Shown here: positions 16,213 to 24,195 of the stretch, piece by piece
Position numbering within the stretch: the first letter of the stretch is position 1
How the letters are laid out: each line of letters opens with the position of its first letter
NCBI RefSeq assembly: GCF_001613325.1
Contig: NZ_BDCD01000027.1
Span: forward strand, 1-64,000
Origin: Nocardia yamanashiensis NBRC 100130
GTDB lineage: Bacteria; Actinomycetota; Actinomycetes; Mycobacteriales; Mycobacteriaceae
Reading direction: 5' to 3'
Length of the DNA: 64,000 nucleotides
Notes under the pieces: model-generated
Database searches by the model: none
Told to the model about the DNA's origin: nothing
Seen by the model: only the letters and a program-made list of their open reading frames with translations
Made by a program: the position numbers and the translations under genes

Positions 16213-17586
16213 GTGGACCCGAACACACCCGACGTCGATTCCCTTCGCGAACTGCTGCCCGCGGGAATGGTGGTGACCGATCCCGACATCCTCGGCGCCT
16301 ACCGGCAGGACCGGGCGCTGGATCCGGCGGCCGGGATCGGGCTGGCGCTGGTCCGGCCGCTGACCACCGAGCAGGTTTCGATCACCGTCCGATGGGCACA
16401 CGAGCATCGTGTGCCCATCGTGCCGCGTGGAGCGGGAACCGGACTGTCCGGCGGCGCGACCGCGCAGCACGGGGCCTTGGTATTGAGCACCGAGAAAATG
16501 CGCGAGATCAGCGTCGACACCGTCACCCGGACCGCCGTGGTCCAGCCGGGGCTGTTGAACGCCGAGGTCAAGCGGGCCGTCGCCGAACAGGGACTGTGGT
16601 ATCCGCCGGACCCGTCCTCGTTCGAGATCTGCTCGATCGGCGGGAACGCGGCCACCAACGCGGGCGGGCTGTGCTGCGTGAAGTACGGCGTCACAACCGA
16701 TTACGTGCTGGGCATGGAGGTCGTGCTGGCGGACGGGACCGCGGTGCGGCTCGGCGGGCCGCGATTGAAGGATTCGGCGGGGCTGTCGCTGACCAAGCTG
16801 TTCGTGGGCAGCGAAGGAACGCTGGGGATCATCACCGAATTGACGCTGCGCCTGCTGCCCGCCCAGCCGCCGCAGTCCACGGTGGTCGCGACCTTCCCCA
16901 CCATGACCGCCGCGACCGAGGCGATTCTGGCCATCACCGGTCAATTACGGCCCTCCATGCTGGAATTCATGGATGCGGTGGCCATCAACGCCGTCGAGGA
17001 CGAACTGCGCATGGGGCTGGATCGCGAGGCCGCCGCGCTGCTGGTGGCGCGGTCGGACGCGCCCGGTCAGTTCGCCGGGCACGAAGCCGACATCATGCTG
17101 GCCGCCTGTGAAAAGGCCGGGGCGACGGAGGCTTTCCGCACCGACGATCCGGAGGAGGGCGAAGCCTTCTGTGCCGCACGGCGATTCGCCATCCCGGCGG
17201 TGGAACGCAAAGGGCCGCTGCTGCTGGAGGACGTCGGCGTGCCGCTCCCCCGGCTCGGCGACCTGGTCGACGGCATCGCCGAGATCGCGCGGAATCGCCA
17301 GGTGCTGATCTCCGTCATCGCCCACGCGGGGGACGGCAACACCCATCCGCTGATCGTGCACGACCCCAACGACCCGGCCGAATCCGAACGCGCGCACCTG
17401 GCCTTCGGCGAGATCATGGACCTCGCCATCGGCCTCGGCGGCACCATCACCGGCGAACACGGCGTCGGCCGGCTCAAGAAAGCCTGGCTCCCCGACCAGC
17501 TCGGCCCGGACGTGATGGCGCTCACGCAGCGCATCAAGGACGCCCTGGACCCGCACGGCATCCTGAATCCCGGCGCGGTCCTCTGA
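16213..17586 (+). CDS. FAD-linked oxidase (glycolate/D-lactate dehydrogenase, GlcD-like)
   Basis: The 457-residue protein has an N-terminal FAD-binding type 4 domain (VPIVPRGAGTGLSGG near residues 70-85; SSFEICSIGGNAATNAGG near 137-155) and a C-terminal FAD-oxidase domain ending in GEHGVGRLKKAWL and PHGILNPGAVL. This is the GlcD/D-lactate dehydrogenase family, which oxidises 2-hydroxyacids and passes electrons onward. No GlcE/GlcF partners are present, so it may act alone like the D-2-hydroxyacid dehydrogenases. The substrate is not determined. Confidence 0.85.
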   Translation: MDPNTPDVDSLRELLPAGMVVTDPDILGAYRQDRALDPAAGIGLALVRPLTTEQVSITVRWAHEHRVPIVPRGAGTGLSGGATAQHGALVLSTEKMREISVDTVTRTAVVQPGLLNAEVKRAVAEQGLWYPPDPSSFEICSIGGNAATNAGGLCCVKYGVTTDYVLGMEVVLADGTAVRLGGPRLKDSAGLSLTKLFVGSEGTLGIITELTLRLLPAQPPQSTVVATFPTMTAATEAILAITGQLRPSMLEFMDAVAINAVEDELRMGLDREAAALLVARSDAPGQFAGHEADIMLAACEKAGATEAFRTDDPEEGEAFCAARRFAIPAVERKGPLLLEDVGVPLPRLGDLVDGIAEIARNRQVLISVIAHAGDGNTHPLIVHDPNDPAESERAHLAFGEIMDLAIGLGGTITGEHGVGRLKKAWLPDQLGPDVMALTQRIKDALDPHGILNPGAVL

Positions 17587-17657
17587 ACACGCGGTCCGAA
17601 GGGTCGGTCCTGCGGCGACGCGGCCCCGCACCGCGAAGCGGTCCGAACAAGGGGGTC

Positions 17658-17674
17658 CGGGGGCTCTGCCCCCG
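17658..17674. repeat. GC hairpin CGGGGGC-TCT-GCCCCCG
   Basis: A 7-bp perfect hairpin in a G-run region after the FAD-oxidase gene. The same core occurs at 19837-19852 and, imperfectly, at 19891 onward. It may act as a terminator or be a dispersed intergenic repeat. Confidence 0.5.
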
Positions 17675-17736
17675 CCATCCCCTCCTCGCCCCGAAGGGGC
17701 GGAACAATCCCCCACACAACGGAGTTGAAAACGATC

Positions 17737-18027
17737 ATGAGCACGAGGCTGGAGCACAACACCGACGCGACCCGCTACGAGATCTTTCTCGATGACACCC
17801 TCGCGGGCTACGCCGACTACGCGGAGCGCATCGACGGCGACGTCAAGATCCGCGACATCCAGCACACCATGACTTTTCCGGAGTTCCGGGGCCGCGGCGT
17901 CGCGGCCCAGGTCGTGGAGTTCGCGCTGAACGACGCTCGCGCGGCGGGCTTTTCGATCATTCCCACCTGCTGGTACGTGGAGAAGTACATCGCGGCGCAT
18001 CCCGAATACGCCGACCTGGTCGCCTAA
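17737..18027 (+). CDS. Small GNAT-family N-acetyltransferase (YjdJ-like)
   Basis: The 96-residue protein matches the minimal acetyltransferase domain of the YjdJ group: a short beta-sheet (YEIFLDDTLAGYADY), then FPEFRGRGVAAQVVEFAL, which carries the acetyl-CoA pyrophosphate loop RGxGxA, and IIPTCWYVEKYIAAHPEY, the conserved C-terminal signature. Such proteins act on small molecules or protein amines, with few known substrates. ATG 17737 is used; TTG 17725 lies closer to GGAG. The stop overlaps the convergent small gene by 4 bp. Confidence 0.85.
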   Translation: MSTRLEHNTDATRYEIFLDDTLAGYADYAERIDGDVKIRDIQHTMTFPEFRGRGVAAQVVEFALNDARAAGFSIIPTCWYVEKYIAAHPEYADLVA

Positions 18028-18365
18028 TTCGCGCGATGGCGGCTGTCGTAGCGCGAACCCTGCGCCCGCCGCCACACCAGGAACTGCCGGTCGGCGACAC
18101 TCACCATCGCCTCGACCACCTTCTCGTTGTCGAAGCCGGGTAGCGCCTGCAACCTCGCCAGGAACGCCCGGTCCGCCGCCGAATGCGGCACCACACAACC
18201 CTTACCCGTGGCCCCGATCAATACGAAGAACACGTCTTCGGCGAACGGCCCGTCGGCCGTCGTAATGATCCGCACCTCTGTCAGTTCCGTCCACGCGACC
18301 TCTTCCACCCGTCCGTCGGCCAATGTGCGCCGGACGAAGGTGTCGGTGATTTCGACTCCGGCCAT
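18024..18365 (-). CDS. Hypothetical protein, possibly PH-like
   Basis: I do not recognise this 113-residue protein with certainty. It has an alternating beta pattern (ITDTFVRRTLADGRVEEVAWTEL, then VRIITTADGPFAEDVFFVLIG) followed by a helical C-terminus, which resembles small PH-like or YcxB-type domains. It is cytosolic, with no signal or membrane segment. ATG 18365 is the best start; the sequence further upstream is not protein-like. It converges on the GNAT gene. Confidence 0.65.
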   Translation of the reverse strand: MAGVEITDTFVRRTLADGRVEEVAWTELTEVRIITTADGPFAEDVFFVLIGATGKGCVVPHSAADRAFLARLQALPGFDNEKVVEAMVSVADRQFLVWRRAQGSRYDSRHRAN

Positions 18366-18530
18366 GAGTCCATAGTGCTCCTCGCATGCACGGACAAACA
18401 GCCCCGAAACCACTGCTTTACCCGCGGCAGACGCAAAGAAAAGCTCCGGTGACCCCCGTGGCCGCCCCAACCGCGGCCCCCGGAGTCCCGGAGCAATCCC
18501 TTAGCTACCGAACAGTTTTCGGCGTGCGGC

Positions 18531-19688
18531 TCAGCGCAGGATCTGACGCGACATGACGACGCGCTGGATCTGGTTGGTGCCCTCGTAGATCTGGGTGATC
18601 TTGGCGTCGCGCATCATCCGCTCCACCGGGAAGTCGGTGGTGTAGCCGGCGCCACCGAAGAGCTGCACCGCGTTGGTGGTGACCTCCATGGCCACATCGG
18701 AGGCGAAACACTTGGCGGCGGCGGAGATGAACCCGAGGTTCTTCTCGCCACGCTCGGCGCGCGCGGCCGAGGTGTAGACCATGAGGCGGGCGGCCTCGAT
18801 CTTCATGGCCATATCGGCCAGCATGAACTCGGTGTTCTGGAAGCTGGCGATGGTCTTGCCGAACTGCTTGCGGTCCTTGGTGTAAGCGATCGCGGCGTCC
18901 AGCGCGCCCTGCGCGATACCCACGGCCTGCGCGCCGATGGTCGGGCGGGTGTGGTCCAGGGTCTGCAGCGCGGTCTTGAAACCGGTGCCCGGCTCACCCA
19001 CGATGCGGTCGCCCGGCACCTTGCAGTTCTCGAAGTACAGCTCGGCGGTCGGCGAACCCTTGATGCCCAGCTTGTGCTCCAGCGGGCCCACCACGAAGCC
19101 CTCGTCGTCCTTGTGCACCATGAACGAGGAGATGCCGTTGGCGCCCTTGTCGGGATCGGTCACGGCCATCACGGTGTACCAATCGGACTTGCCGCCGTTG
19201 GTGATCCAGCACTTGGAGCCGTTGATGATCCAGCCGTCGCCGTCCTGGCGGGCGCGGGTCCGCATGGAGGCGGCGTCGGAGCCGGCCTCGCGCTCGGACA
19301 GCGCGTAGGAGGCCATCTTGCCCGCGACGATATCGGCGAGCACCTTGGTCTTCAGCTCTTCCGAGCCGTTCAGGATCAGGCCCATGGTGCCCAGCTTGTT
19401 CACGGCCGGGATCAGCGAGGACGAACCACAGACGCGCGCGACCTCTTCGATCACGATGCAGGTGGCGACCGAGTCGGCGCCCTGGCCGCCGTAGGCCTCC
19501 GGCACGTGCACGGCATTGAAGCCGGCCGCGTTGAGGGCGGTCAGCGCCTCCTCGGGGAAGCGGGCGTTGCCGTCGACGTCCTTGGCGTACGGGGCGATCT
19601 CCTTCTCGGACAGGCCGCGAATGGCCTCGCGCAGCTCGTGATGGAAGTCCTCGAGCTGGAACAGATTGAAGTCGGGATTGCCCGCCAT
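18531..19688 (-). CDS. fadE25: Acyl-CoA dehydrogenase FadE25
   Basis: The 385-residue flavoprotein has the full acyl-CoA dehydrogenase pattern: YALSEREAGSDAASM and WITNGG near residues 125-160 for FAD binding, and the catalytic Glu in the C-terminal QIYEGTNQIQR. It oxidises acyl-CoA to trans-2-enoyl-CoA. Sequence and position beside purE-purK match mycobacterial FadE25. ATG 19688 follows AGGAG. The promoter has a TATAGT -10 (19739-19744) with a palindrome immediately downstream, pointing to repression by the adjacent TetR protein. Confidence 0.92.
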   Translation of the reverse strand: MAGNPDFNLFQLEDFHHELREAIRGLSEKEIAPYAKDVDGNARFPEEALTALNAAGFNAVHVPEAYGGQGADSVATCIVIEEVARVCGSSSLIPAVNKLGTMGLILNGSEELKTKVLADIVAGKMASYALSEREAGSDAASMRTRARQDGDGWIINGSKCWITNGGKSDWYTVMAVTDPDKGANGISSFMVHKDDEGFVVGPLEHKLGIKGSPTAELYFENCKVPGDRIVGEPGTGFKTALQTLDHTRPTIGAQAVGIAQGALDAAIAYTKDRKQFGKTIASFQNTEFMLADMAMKIEAARLMVYTSAARAERGEKNLGFISAAAKCFASDVAMEVTTNAVQLFGGAGYTTDFPVERMMRDAKITQIYEGTNQIQRVVMSRQILR

Positions 19689-19714
19689 GAGGTGTCTCTC
19701 CTGGTCGTCGGTAC

Positions 19715-19730
19715 GGCACTCAGTGCCAGT
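19715..19730 (-). promoter_or_regulatory. Putative TetR operator A at fadE25 transcription start
   Basis: On the minus strand this reads ACTGGCACTGAGTGCC, containing the perfect palindrome GGCACT-N-AGTGCC (19715-19727). It lies directly after the TATAGT -10 at 19739-19744, where a repressor would block initiation. Site B at 19788 matches in 14 of 16 positions. Confidence 0.65.
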
Positions 19731-19738
19731 TGCAGCCA

Positions 19739-19744
19739 ACTATA
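19739..19744 (-). promoter_or_regulatory. -10 of fadE25
   Basis: TATAGT on the minus strand places the start near 19732, giving a leader of about 44 nt with an AGGAG ribosome site. Confidence 0.55.
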
Positions 19745-19787
19745 CGCCGCAATAGTGCGGCCACGTGCGGGTACTTCGTCACATGCC

Positions 19788-19803
19788 ACTGGCACCGAGT
19801 GTC
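19788..19803 (+). promoter_or_regulatory. Putative TetR operator B upstream of fadE25
   Basis: ACTGGCACCGAGTGTC on the plus strand, the same motif as site A in opposite orientation, about 60 bp further upstream. The pair suggests cooperative binding. Confidence 0.55.
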
Positions 19804-19830
19804 ACAACCGCTTCGCGGTTGCGGAGGGAG

Positions 19831-19940
19831 AGATCTCGGGGGCAAGCCCCCGAACCCCCGGGAAGCCGGGTGCCGGAACCGTGGAGATCGCGGGGGCAGC
19901 GCCCTCGAACCCCCGGAAGCCGGGCGATCGAGCCGTTTAG
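19831..19940. repeat. Two tandem copies of a GC-rich ~55-bp unit
   Basis: Copy 1 starts at 19831 and copy 2 at 19885. Both run AGATC, the CGGGGGC hairpin, then GAACCCCCGG and AAGCCGGG. Copy 1 has a perfect CGGGGGC-AA-GCCCCCG stem and copy 2 a degenerate one. It lies after the TetR gene (minus strand) and probably forms its terminator. Confidence 0.6.
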
Positions 19941-20608
19941 AGGGTATCCAGCCGACGGGCCAGAAGATCGGCGACCTGCCGAGCCGAAAGGTCACGCGGG
20001 AACACCGCGACGACCATTTCGTCCGAATTCGGCCGGGGCGCGGCGGCCGTGCCCGCCCGGGGAATCGCGAACAGCGCGGAGCGCAGATCCGCCGGACTCG
20101 CATCCGATTCCCCGCGGACCAATCTGCGCAGCATGTAGTTGTGGGTCGCCGTCACCGCCGCCGTGAACTGCACCAACGCCAGATCCGAGGCGCCATGCGA
20201 CCGCCCGCGCAGGAAATCGGTGAAGAGGCGCTCGTAGCGGAACACCGTCACGATCTCGCGCTCGCGCAGGGTGGGCACCTGCCGGACCACCCGGTAGCGG
20301 CGGGCCGCCAGCTCACGCCATTGCGTGAATCGCTCGAACACCTCGACGACGGCCTCGCACACGGCGTCCCACGGATCTCCGTGCGCCGCATCCAGAAACG
20401 CTCGCGCCTGCGTCAGCTGCGATTCGTGATCGGCGAAGACGACGTCCTCTTTCGACCGGAACTGGCGGAAGAAGGTGCGGCGGGAGATGCCCGCCGCTTC
20501 GGCGATCTCGTCGACCGTCGTTGCCTCGTAACCCTTTTCGGCGAACAACCGCAACGCCTGATCCACGACGGTCAGGCGGCGGGCGGTCTCGTTCAGGTCG
20601 GAGGGCAT
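19937..20608 (-). CDS. TetR-family regulator (fadE25-linked)
   Basis: The 223-residue protein has an N-terminal helix-turn-helix (residues about 12-58, TVDEIAEAAGISRRTFFRQFRSKED) of the RRTFFRYF type seen in many actinobacterial TetR proteins. The remainder is a helical ligand domain. It is upstream of fadE25 on the same strand, and two matching palindromes in the gap make fadE25 the likely target; an acyl-CoA ligand would be logical but is unproven. ATG 20608 has TACCGT ending 6 nt upstream (leaderless). Confidence 0.87.
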   Translation of the reverse strand: MPSDLNETARRLTVVDQALRLFAEKGYEATTVDEIAEAAGISRRTFFRQFRSKEDVVFADHESQLTQARAFLDAAHGDPWDAVCEAVVEVFERFTQWRELAARRYRVVRQVPTLREREIVTVFRYERLFTDFLRGRSHGASDLALVQFTAAVTATHNYMLRRLVRGESDASPADLRSALFAIPRAGTAAAPRPNSDEMVVAVFPRDLSARQVADLLARRLDTL

Positions 20609-20614
20609 CCGTCA

Positions 20615-20620
20615 ACGGTA
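20615..20620 (-). promoter_or_regulatory. -10 of tetR gene (leaderless)
   Basis: TACCGT on the minus strand, 6 nt before ATG 20608. It separates this gene from the purK-purE operon, which ends at 20634. Confidence 0.5.
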
Positions 20621-20633
20621 GTCGGTGGGCTGA

Positions 20634-21137
20634 TCAGCCCATCAGCTTGTTGCGGAGGGCGGCGTCCTTCTCCAGGACCATGGTTTCCAGGCCGGCCTGG
20701 AAAGCCTCCATGCGGGAACGGAGTTCGGGGTCGGACGAGGCCAGGATGCGGACCGCGAGCAGGCCCGCGTTGCGCGCGCCGCCGATGGAGACGGTGGCGA
20801 CCGGGACGCCCGCGGGCATCTGGACGATCGACAGCAGGGAGTCCATACCGTCGAGGTACTTGAGCGGAACCGGGACGCCGATCACCGGGAGCGGGGTGGC
20901 CGAGGCGACCATGCCGGGCAGGTGGGCCGCGCCGCCCGCGCCCGCGATGATGACCTTGATCCCGCGCTCGGCCGCGGACTTGGCGTAGTCGAGCATGCGC
21001 TGCGGGGTGCGGTGGGCGGAGACCACGCCGACCTCGAAACGAATGCCGAACTCGGCCAGGGCTTCCGCCGCGGCCTCCATGGTGGGCCAGTCGGAGTCGG
21101 AGCCCATGATCAGGCCGACCTGTGCGGTATCAGTCAT
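20634..21137 (-). CDS. purE: N5-carboxyaminoimidazole ribonucleotide mutase
   Basis: The 167-residue class I PurE converts N5-CAIR to CAIR in purine synthesis. The signature GSDSDWPTM is at residues 10-18, followed by SAHRTPQRM with the catalytic His and the GAGGAAHLPGM loop. Its start overlaps the 3' end of purK by 8 bp, so the two are translationally coupled. ATG 21137 gives the usual length. Confidence 0.96.
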   Translation of the reverse strand: MTDTAQVGLIMGSDSDWPTMEAAAEALAEFGIRFEVGVVSAHRTPQRMLDYAKSAAERGIKVIIAGAGGAAHLPGMVASATPLPVIGVPVPLKYLDGMDSLLSIVQMPAGVPVATVSIGGARNAGLLAVRILASSDPELRSRMEAFQAGLETMVLEKDAALRNKLMG

Positions 21138-22353
21138 GGTGGGGATCCCATCCGTCGGTCCAGATGGCGTGCGACATCCAGTGCGCGGCACGCTCTGCTC
21201 TTTCGCGGGTCTCGGTGACGTCGTCGCCGAGGATGTTGATGTGGCCGATCTTGCGGTCGGGGCGTTCGCCCTTGCCGTAGAGATGCACCTTCGCGTCGGG
21301 GATGCGGGCGGCCAGATGGTGCAGGCGCTCGTCCATGGACATCGCGGGGGCTTCGGGAGCGCCGAGGATATTGGCCATGACGGTGACCGGCGCGAGGGGT
21401 CGAGTGCTGCCCAGGGGGTAGTCCAGGACTGCGCGCAGATGCTGCTCGAACTGGCCGGTGCAAGCGCCGTCCATGCCCCAGTGGCCGGAGTTGTGCGGGC
21501 GCATGGCGAGTTCGTTGACCAGGAGGTCGCCGGAATGGGTTTCGAAGAGTTCCACGGCCATCGCGCCGGTGGTGCCGAGTTCGGCCGCCAGGCGCAACGC
21601 CAGGGCCTCGGCGGCCGTCGCCTTGGCCTCCTCCAGGCCGGGGGCGGGCGCGATCACCACGGCGCACTGGCCGTTGCGCTGGACGGTCTCCACCACGGGC
21701 CAGGCCGCGGCTTGGCCGAAGGGGGAACGGGCGACCATGGCGGAGAGTTCGCGCTTGAGGTCGACCTTGGCCTCGGCGAGCAGCTGGACGCCGTGGGCCA
21801 GCTGGTCTTCGACGATCTTCGTGGTCTCGGCGGCATCGGCCGGCATCCACACGCCACGGCCGTCGTAACCGCCGCGCACGGCCTTGAGCACGAACGGCCA
21901 GCCGTGCTCGTCACCGAAGGCGATGGCATCCGTGGCGGAAGTCACCTCGGTGAAAGCGGGGATGGGAATGCCGAGTTCGGCCAGCTTGCGGCGCATGGCC
22001 AGCTTGTCTTGGGCGAAGATGAGCGCGCGCGGCGGCGGCTGCACGTTCACGCCCTCGGCGATCAGGGCTTCCAGGAGTTCGGTCGGCACGCCCTCGTGAT
22101 CGAAGGTCACCGCGTGCGAGCCGACGGCGGCCTTGCGCAGCGCGGCCAGGTCGTTATGGCTGCCCAGCACCACGTCCGGCGTAACCTGCGCGGCCGGGTC
22201 GCCGGGGTTTTCCGCCAGGACGCGCAGCCGCTGGCCCAGTGCGATGGCCGCCTGGTGGGTCATGCGCGCGAGCTGACCGCCGCCGATCATGGTGACGGTG
22301 GGCATCGCGGAGGAGTCGAAGGCACGGGCGCTCACGTTCGACAATGTTGTCAT
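21130..22353 (-). CDS. purK: N5-carboxyaminoimidazole ribonucleotide synthase
   Basis: The 407-residue ATP-grasp enzyme carboxylates AIR to N5-CAIR. It shows MIGGGQLARM near the N-terminus, the ATP-grasp core (WPFVLKAVRGGYDGRGVW) and the NELAMRPHNSGHW motif near residue 290. Substrate flows to PurE, encoded next and overlapping by 8 bp. ATG 22353 is used; GTG 22362 is an in-frame alternative. It is divergent from gtrA with a 65-bp gap. Confidence 0.95.
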   Translation of the reverse strand: MTTLSNVSARAFDSSAMPTVTMIGGGQLARMTHQAAIALGQRLRVLAENPGDPAAQVTPDVVLGSHNDLAALRKAAVGSHAVTFDHEGVPTELLEALIAEGVNVQPPPRALIFAQDKLAMRRKLAELGIPIPAFTEVTSATDAIAFGDEHGWPFVLKAVRGGYDGRGVWMPADAAETTKIVEDQLAHGVQLLAEAKVDLKRELSAMVARSPFGQAAAWPVVETVQRNGQCAVVIAPAPGLEEAKATAAEALALRLAAELGTTGAMAVELFETHSGDLLVNELAMRPHNSGHWGMDGACTGQFEQHLRAVLDYPLGSTRPLAPVTVMANILGAPEAPAMSMDERLHHLAARIPDAKVHLYGKGERPDRKIGHINILGDDVTETRERAERAAHWMSHAIWTDGWDPHHD

Positions 22354-22405
22354 GACACCCACCGGGGGCTACCGTGCGGGTTGCTCACCGCATCGGGAAG
22401 AGCCG

Positions 22406-22411
22406 TAGACT
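22406..22411 (+). promoter_or_regulatory. -10 of gtrA (leaderless)
   Basis: TAGACT lies 7 nt before GTG 22419 and decides that start against the longer reading from 22374. Confidence 0.6.
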
Positions 22412-22418
22412 CGCCTTC

Positions 22419-22961
22419 GTGTCATTTGTCGACGACGTGATAAACGTCCTGCCCAAGCCGTTGCGGGACCTCGCAGACCGCCATTCCGAACTGCTCAAGT
22501 TCGCTATTGTCGGTGCGACCACGTTCGTCATCGACATCGGCATCTTCTATCTGCTGAAGTGGACCATTCTCGACACCAAGCCGACCATCGCGCGGATCAT
22601 GTCGGGCGTGATCGCGGTGATCGCGTCCTACATCCTGAATCGCGAATGGACCTTCGACAAGCGGGGCGGGCGCGAGAAGCATCACGAGGCGCTGCTGTTC
22701 TTCGCCGTGAGCGGCGTGGGCGTGCTGCTGGCTTCGCTACCGCTGTGGGTGTCGAGTTACGTGTTCGACCTGCGGCAGCCGAATGTGAGCTTCACCGTCG
22801 AGAACATCGCCGACTTCTTCAGCGCGTTCATCATCGGCAATCTGCTGCAGATGGTGTTCCGGTTCTGGGCCATGCGCAAATGGGTCTTTCCGGACGAAAT
22901 GCAGGAGCTCCAGGAAGAATTCGAAGACCTGGTCAACGAGGAACAGCTCGGACACAGCTGA
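22419..22961 (+). CDS. GtrA-family membrane protein
   Basis: The 180-residue protein has four transmembrane segments (about residues 28-50, 55-75, 90-112 and 130-152) with the conserved SYILNREWTFDKRGG motif after the second. GtrA proteins are small membrane partners of polyprenyl-linked sugar transfer or flipping in cell-wall glycan assembly. It is the counterpart of the gtrA-like gene beside purK in mycobacteria. The acidic C-terminal tail (EEFEDLVNEEQ) is cytosolic. The 3' end overlaps the convergent histidine kinase gene by 29 bp. Confidence 0.87.
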   Translation: MSFVDDVINVLPKPLRDLADRHSELLKFAIVGATTFVIDIGIFYLLKWTILDTKPTIARIMSGVIAVIASYILNREWTFDKRGGREKHHEALLFFAVSGVGVLLASLPLWVSSYVFDLRQPNVSFTVENIADFFSAFIIGNLLQMVFRFWAMRKWVFPDEMQELQEEFEDLVNEEQLGHS

Positions 22962-24195
22962 GCGTCACGCTCAATCTCGCACCACCGAGCGGGGATTCGG
23001 TGATGCGCGCGGTACCGCCGTGCAGTCGCGCTTGCTGCGCCACCAGCGCCAGACCCAGGCCGTTGCCGGGTTCGGATCCGCCGCGATAGAAACGTTCGAA
23101 GACTTTCTCCCGCTGGGCTTCCGGGATGCCGGTGCCGTCGTCGTCGATGGTCAGCGTCACCAGATCGGCTGTCGTGTGCGCGGCGATCTCGATATGCCCG
23201 GCCTTGCCGTGCCGGATCGCATTGGTGATGGCGTTGTCGATGACCGACCGCAGACCTGCCGCGAGACCGTGCAATCGGACCGGTTCGACCGCTTCGGCGG
23301 AGATTTGGGTGTCCGGGTGAGAACGCCGGGCGTCCTCCACCACCTGATCGACCAGCTGCCCCAGATCCAGGTCTTCCCAATCGGATTCCGTGGTCAGATC
23401 GCCCATGGCGAGGCGCTCCAGCGCGTACAGCGTGGATTCGATGGACCGCTGGCTGCTCAATACCTCGTCGAGGATCTCGTCGCGATCGGCGTCGGAGAGT
23501 TCCATGGACCGCAGCACCTGCAGATCGGTGCGCATAGCGGTCAGCGGGGTGCGCAGTTCGTGGGCCGCGGTGGCGGCGAAATCCCTTGCCGTGACCAGGG
23601 CTTCGTCGGTGTGACGGCGCTCGGCGGCAATGCGGGTCAGCATGGTGTTCATGGCGTCGGCGAGTTCGCCGGTCTCGCTGGCCATCGGGCCGCGCGGGGT
23701 GCGCAGCGACAGCTCGTCCCCCAGATCGGCGGTGGCGGTGGTGAGCCGGCGCAGCGGCGCCACGGCGCGTGAGGCGAAGAACCAGCCCAGCACGGCGGCC
23801 AGCACGATGGCGGCGACCCCGACCAGCACGATCCGGATGCGTTGCTGGACAACCGAATCCGTCGCCACATCGTGCGGCACCGCGACCGTCACGGTGGTCC
23901 CGTCCAGTGCCAGGGTGCGCGAGAAGTCCATTTCCGGCGCATCCGGTGTGGTCCGGATGATGACGCCGGGCGATCCGGTCGGCAGCGCGGGCAGGCGTTC
24001 GGCGGGCCGCCCGTCCACCGTCGCGGGTTCCAGCGCGATGGCCTTCACCACCCGTCCCACCTGGTTGTTCGCATCGTTCGGCGCGACCGCGAACAGCACC
24101 GCGGCGATGGCGGCGACCACGATGGCGGCGGTCGCGGCACTGGCCAGCGCCACCCGGGTGCGCAGCGAGAACGGCCGCCCGTGCGCCCGCCTCAC
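22933..24195 (-). CDS. prrB: Sensor histidine kinase, PrrB-like
   Basis: The 420-residue membrane kinase has two transmembrane segments (about residues 15-38 and 120-140) flanking an extracytoplasmic sensor. A HAMP domain, the HisKA H-box AHELRTPLTAM with His212, the N-box NAITNAIRHG and the G-boxes DDDGTGIPE and GNGLGLALV follow. The H-box and C-terminal domains closely follow mycobacterial PrrB. It should autophosphorylate and pass phosphate to the adjacent PrrA-like regulator. GTG 24195 overlaps the regulator stop as GTGA. The signal is unknown. Confidence 0.9.
   Translation of the reverse strand: MRRAHGRPFSLRTRVALASAATAAIVVAAIAAVLFAVAPNDANNQVGRVVKAIALEPATVDGRPAERLPALPTGSPGVIIRTTPDAPEMDFSRTLALDGTTVTVAVPHDVATDSVVQQRIRIVLVGVAAIVLAAVLGWFFASRAVAPLRRLTTATADLGDELSLRTPRGPMASETGELADAMNTMLTRIAAERRHTDEALVTARDFAATAAHELRTPLTAMRTDLQVLRSMELSDADRDEILDEVLSSQRSIESTLYALERLAMGDLTTESDWEDLDLGQLVDQVVEDARRSHPDTQISAEAVEPVRLHGLAAGLRSVIDNAITNAIRHGKAGHIEIAAHTTADLVTLTIDDDGTGIPEAQREKVFERFYRGGSEPGNGLGLALVAQQARLHGGTARITESPLGGARLSVTLSCVRAVPR

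Noticed and set aside
14668..16944. A 758-codon open frame on the minus strand opposite the MFS and FAD-oxidase genes
   Set aside because: It is antisense to two clearly conserved genes, is Arg/Gly/His-rich without domain pattern, and results from high GC content.
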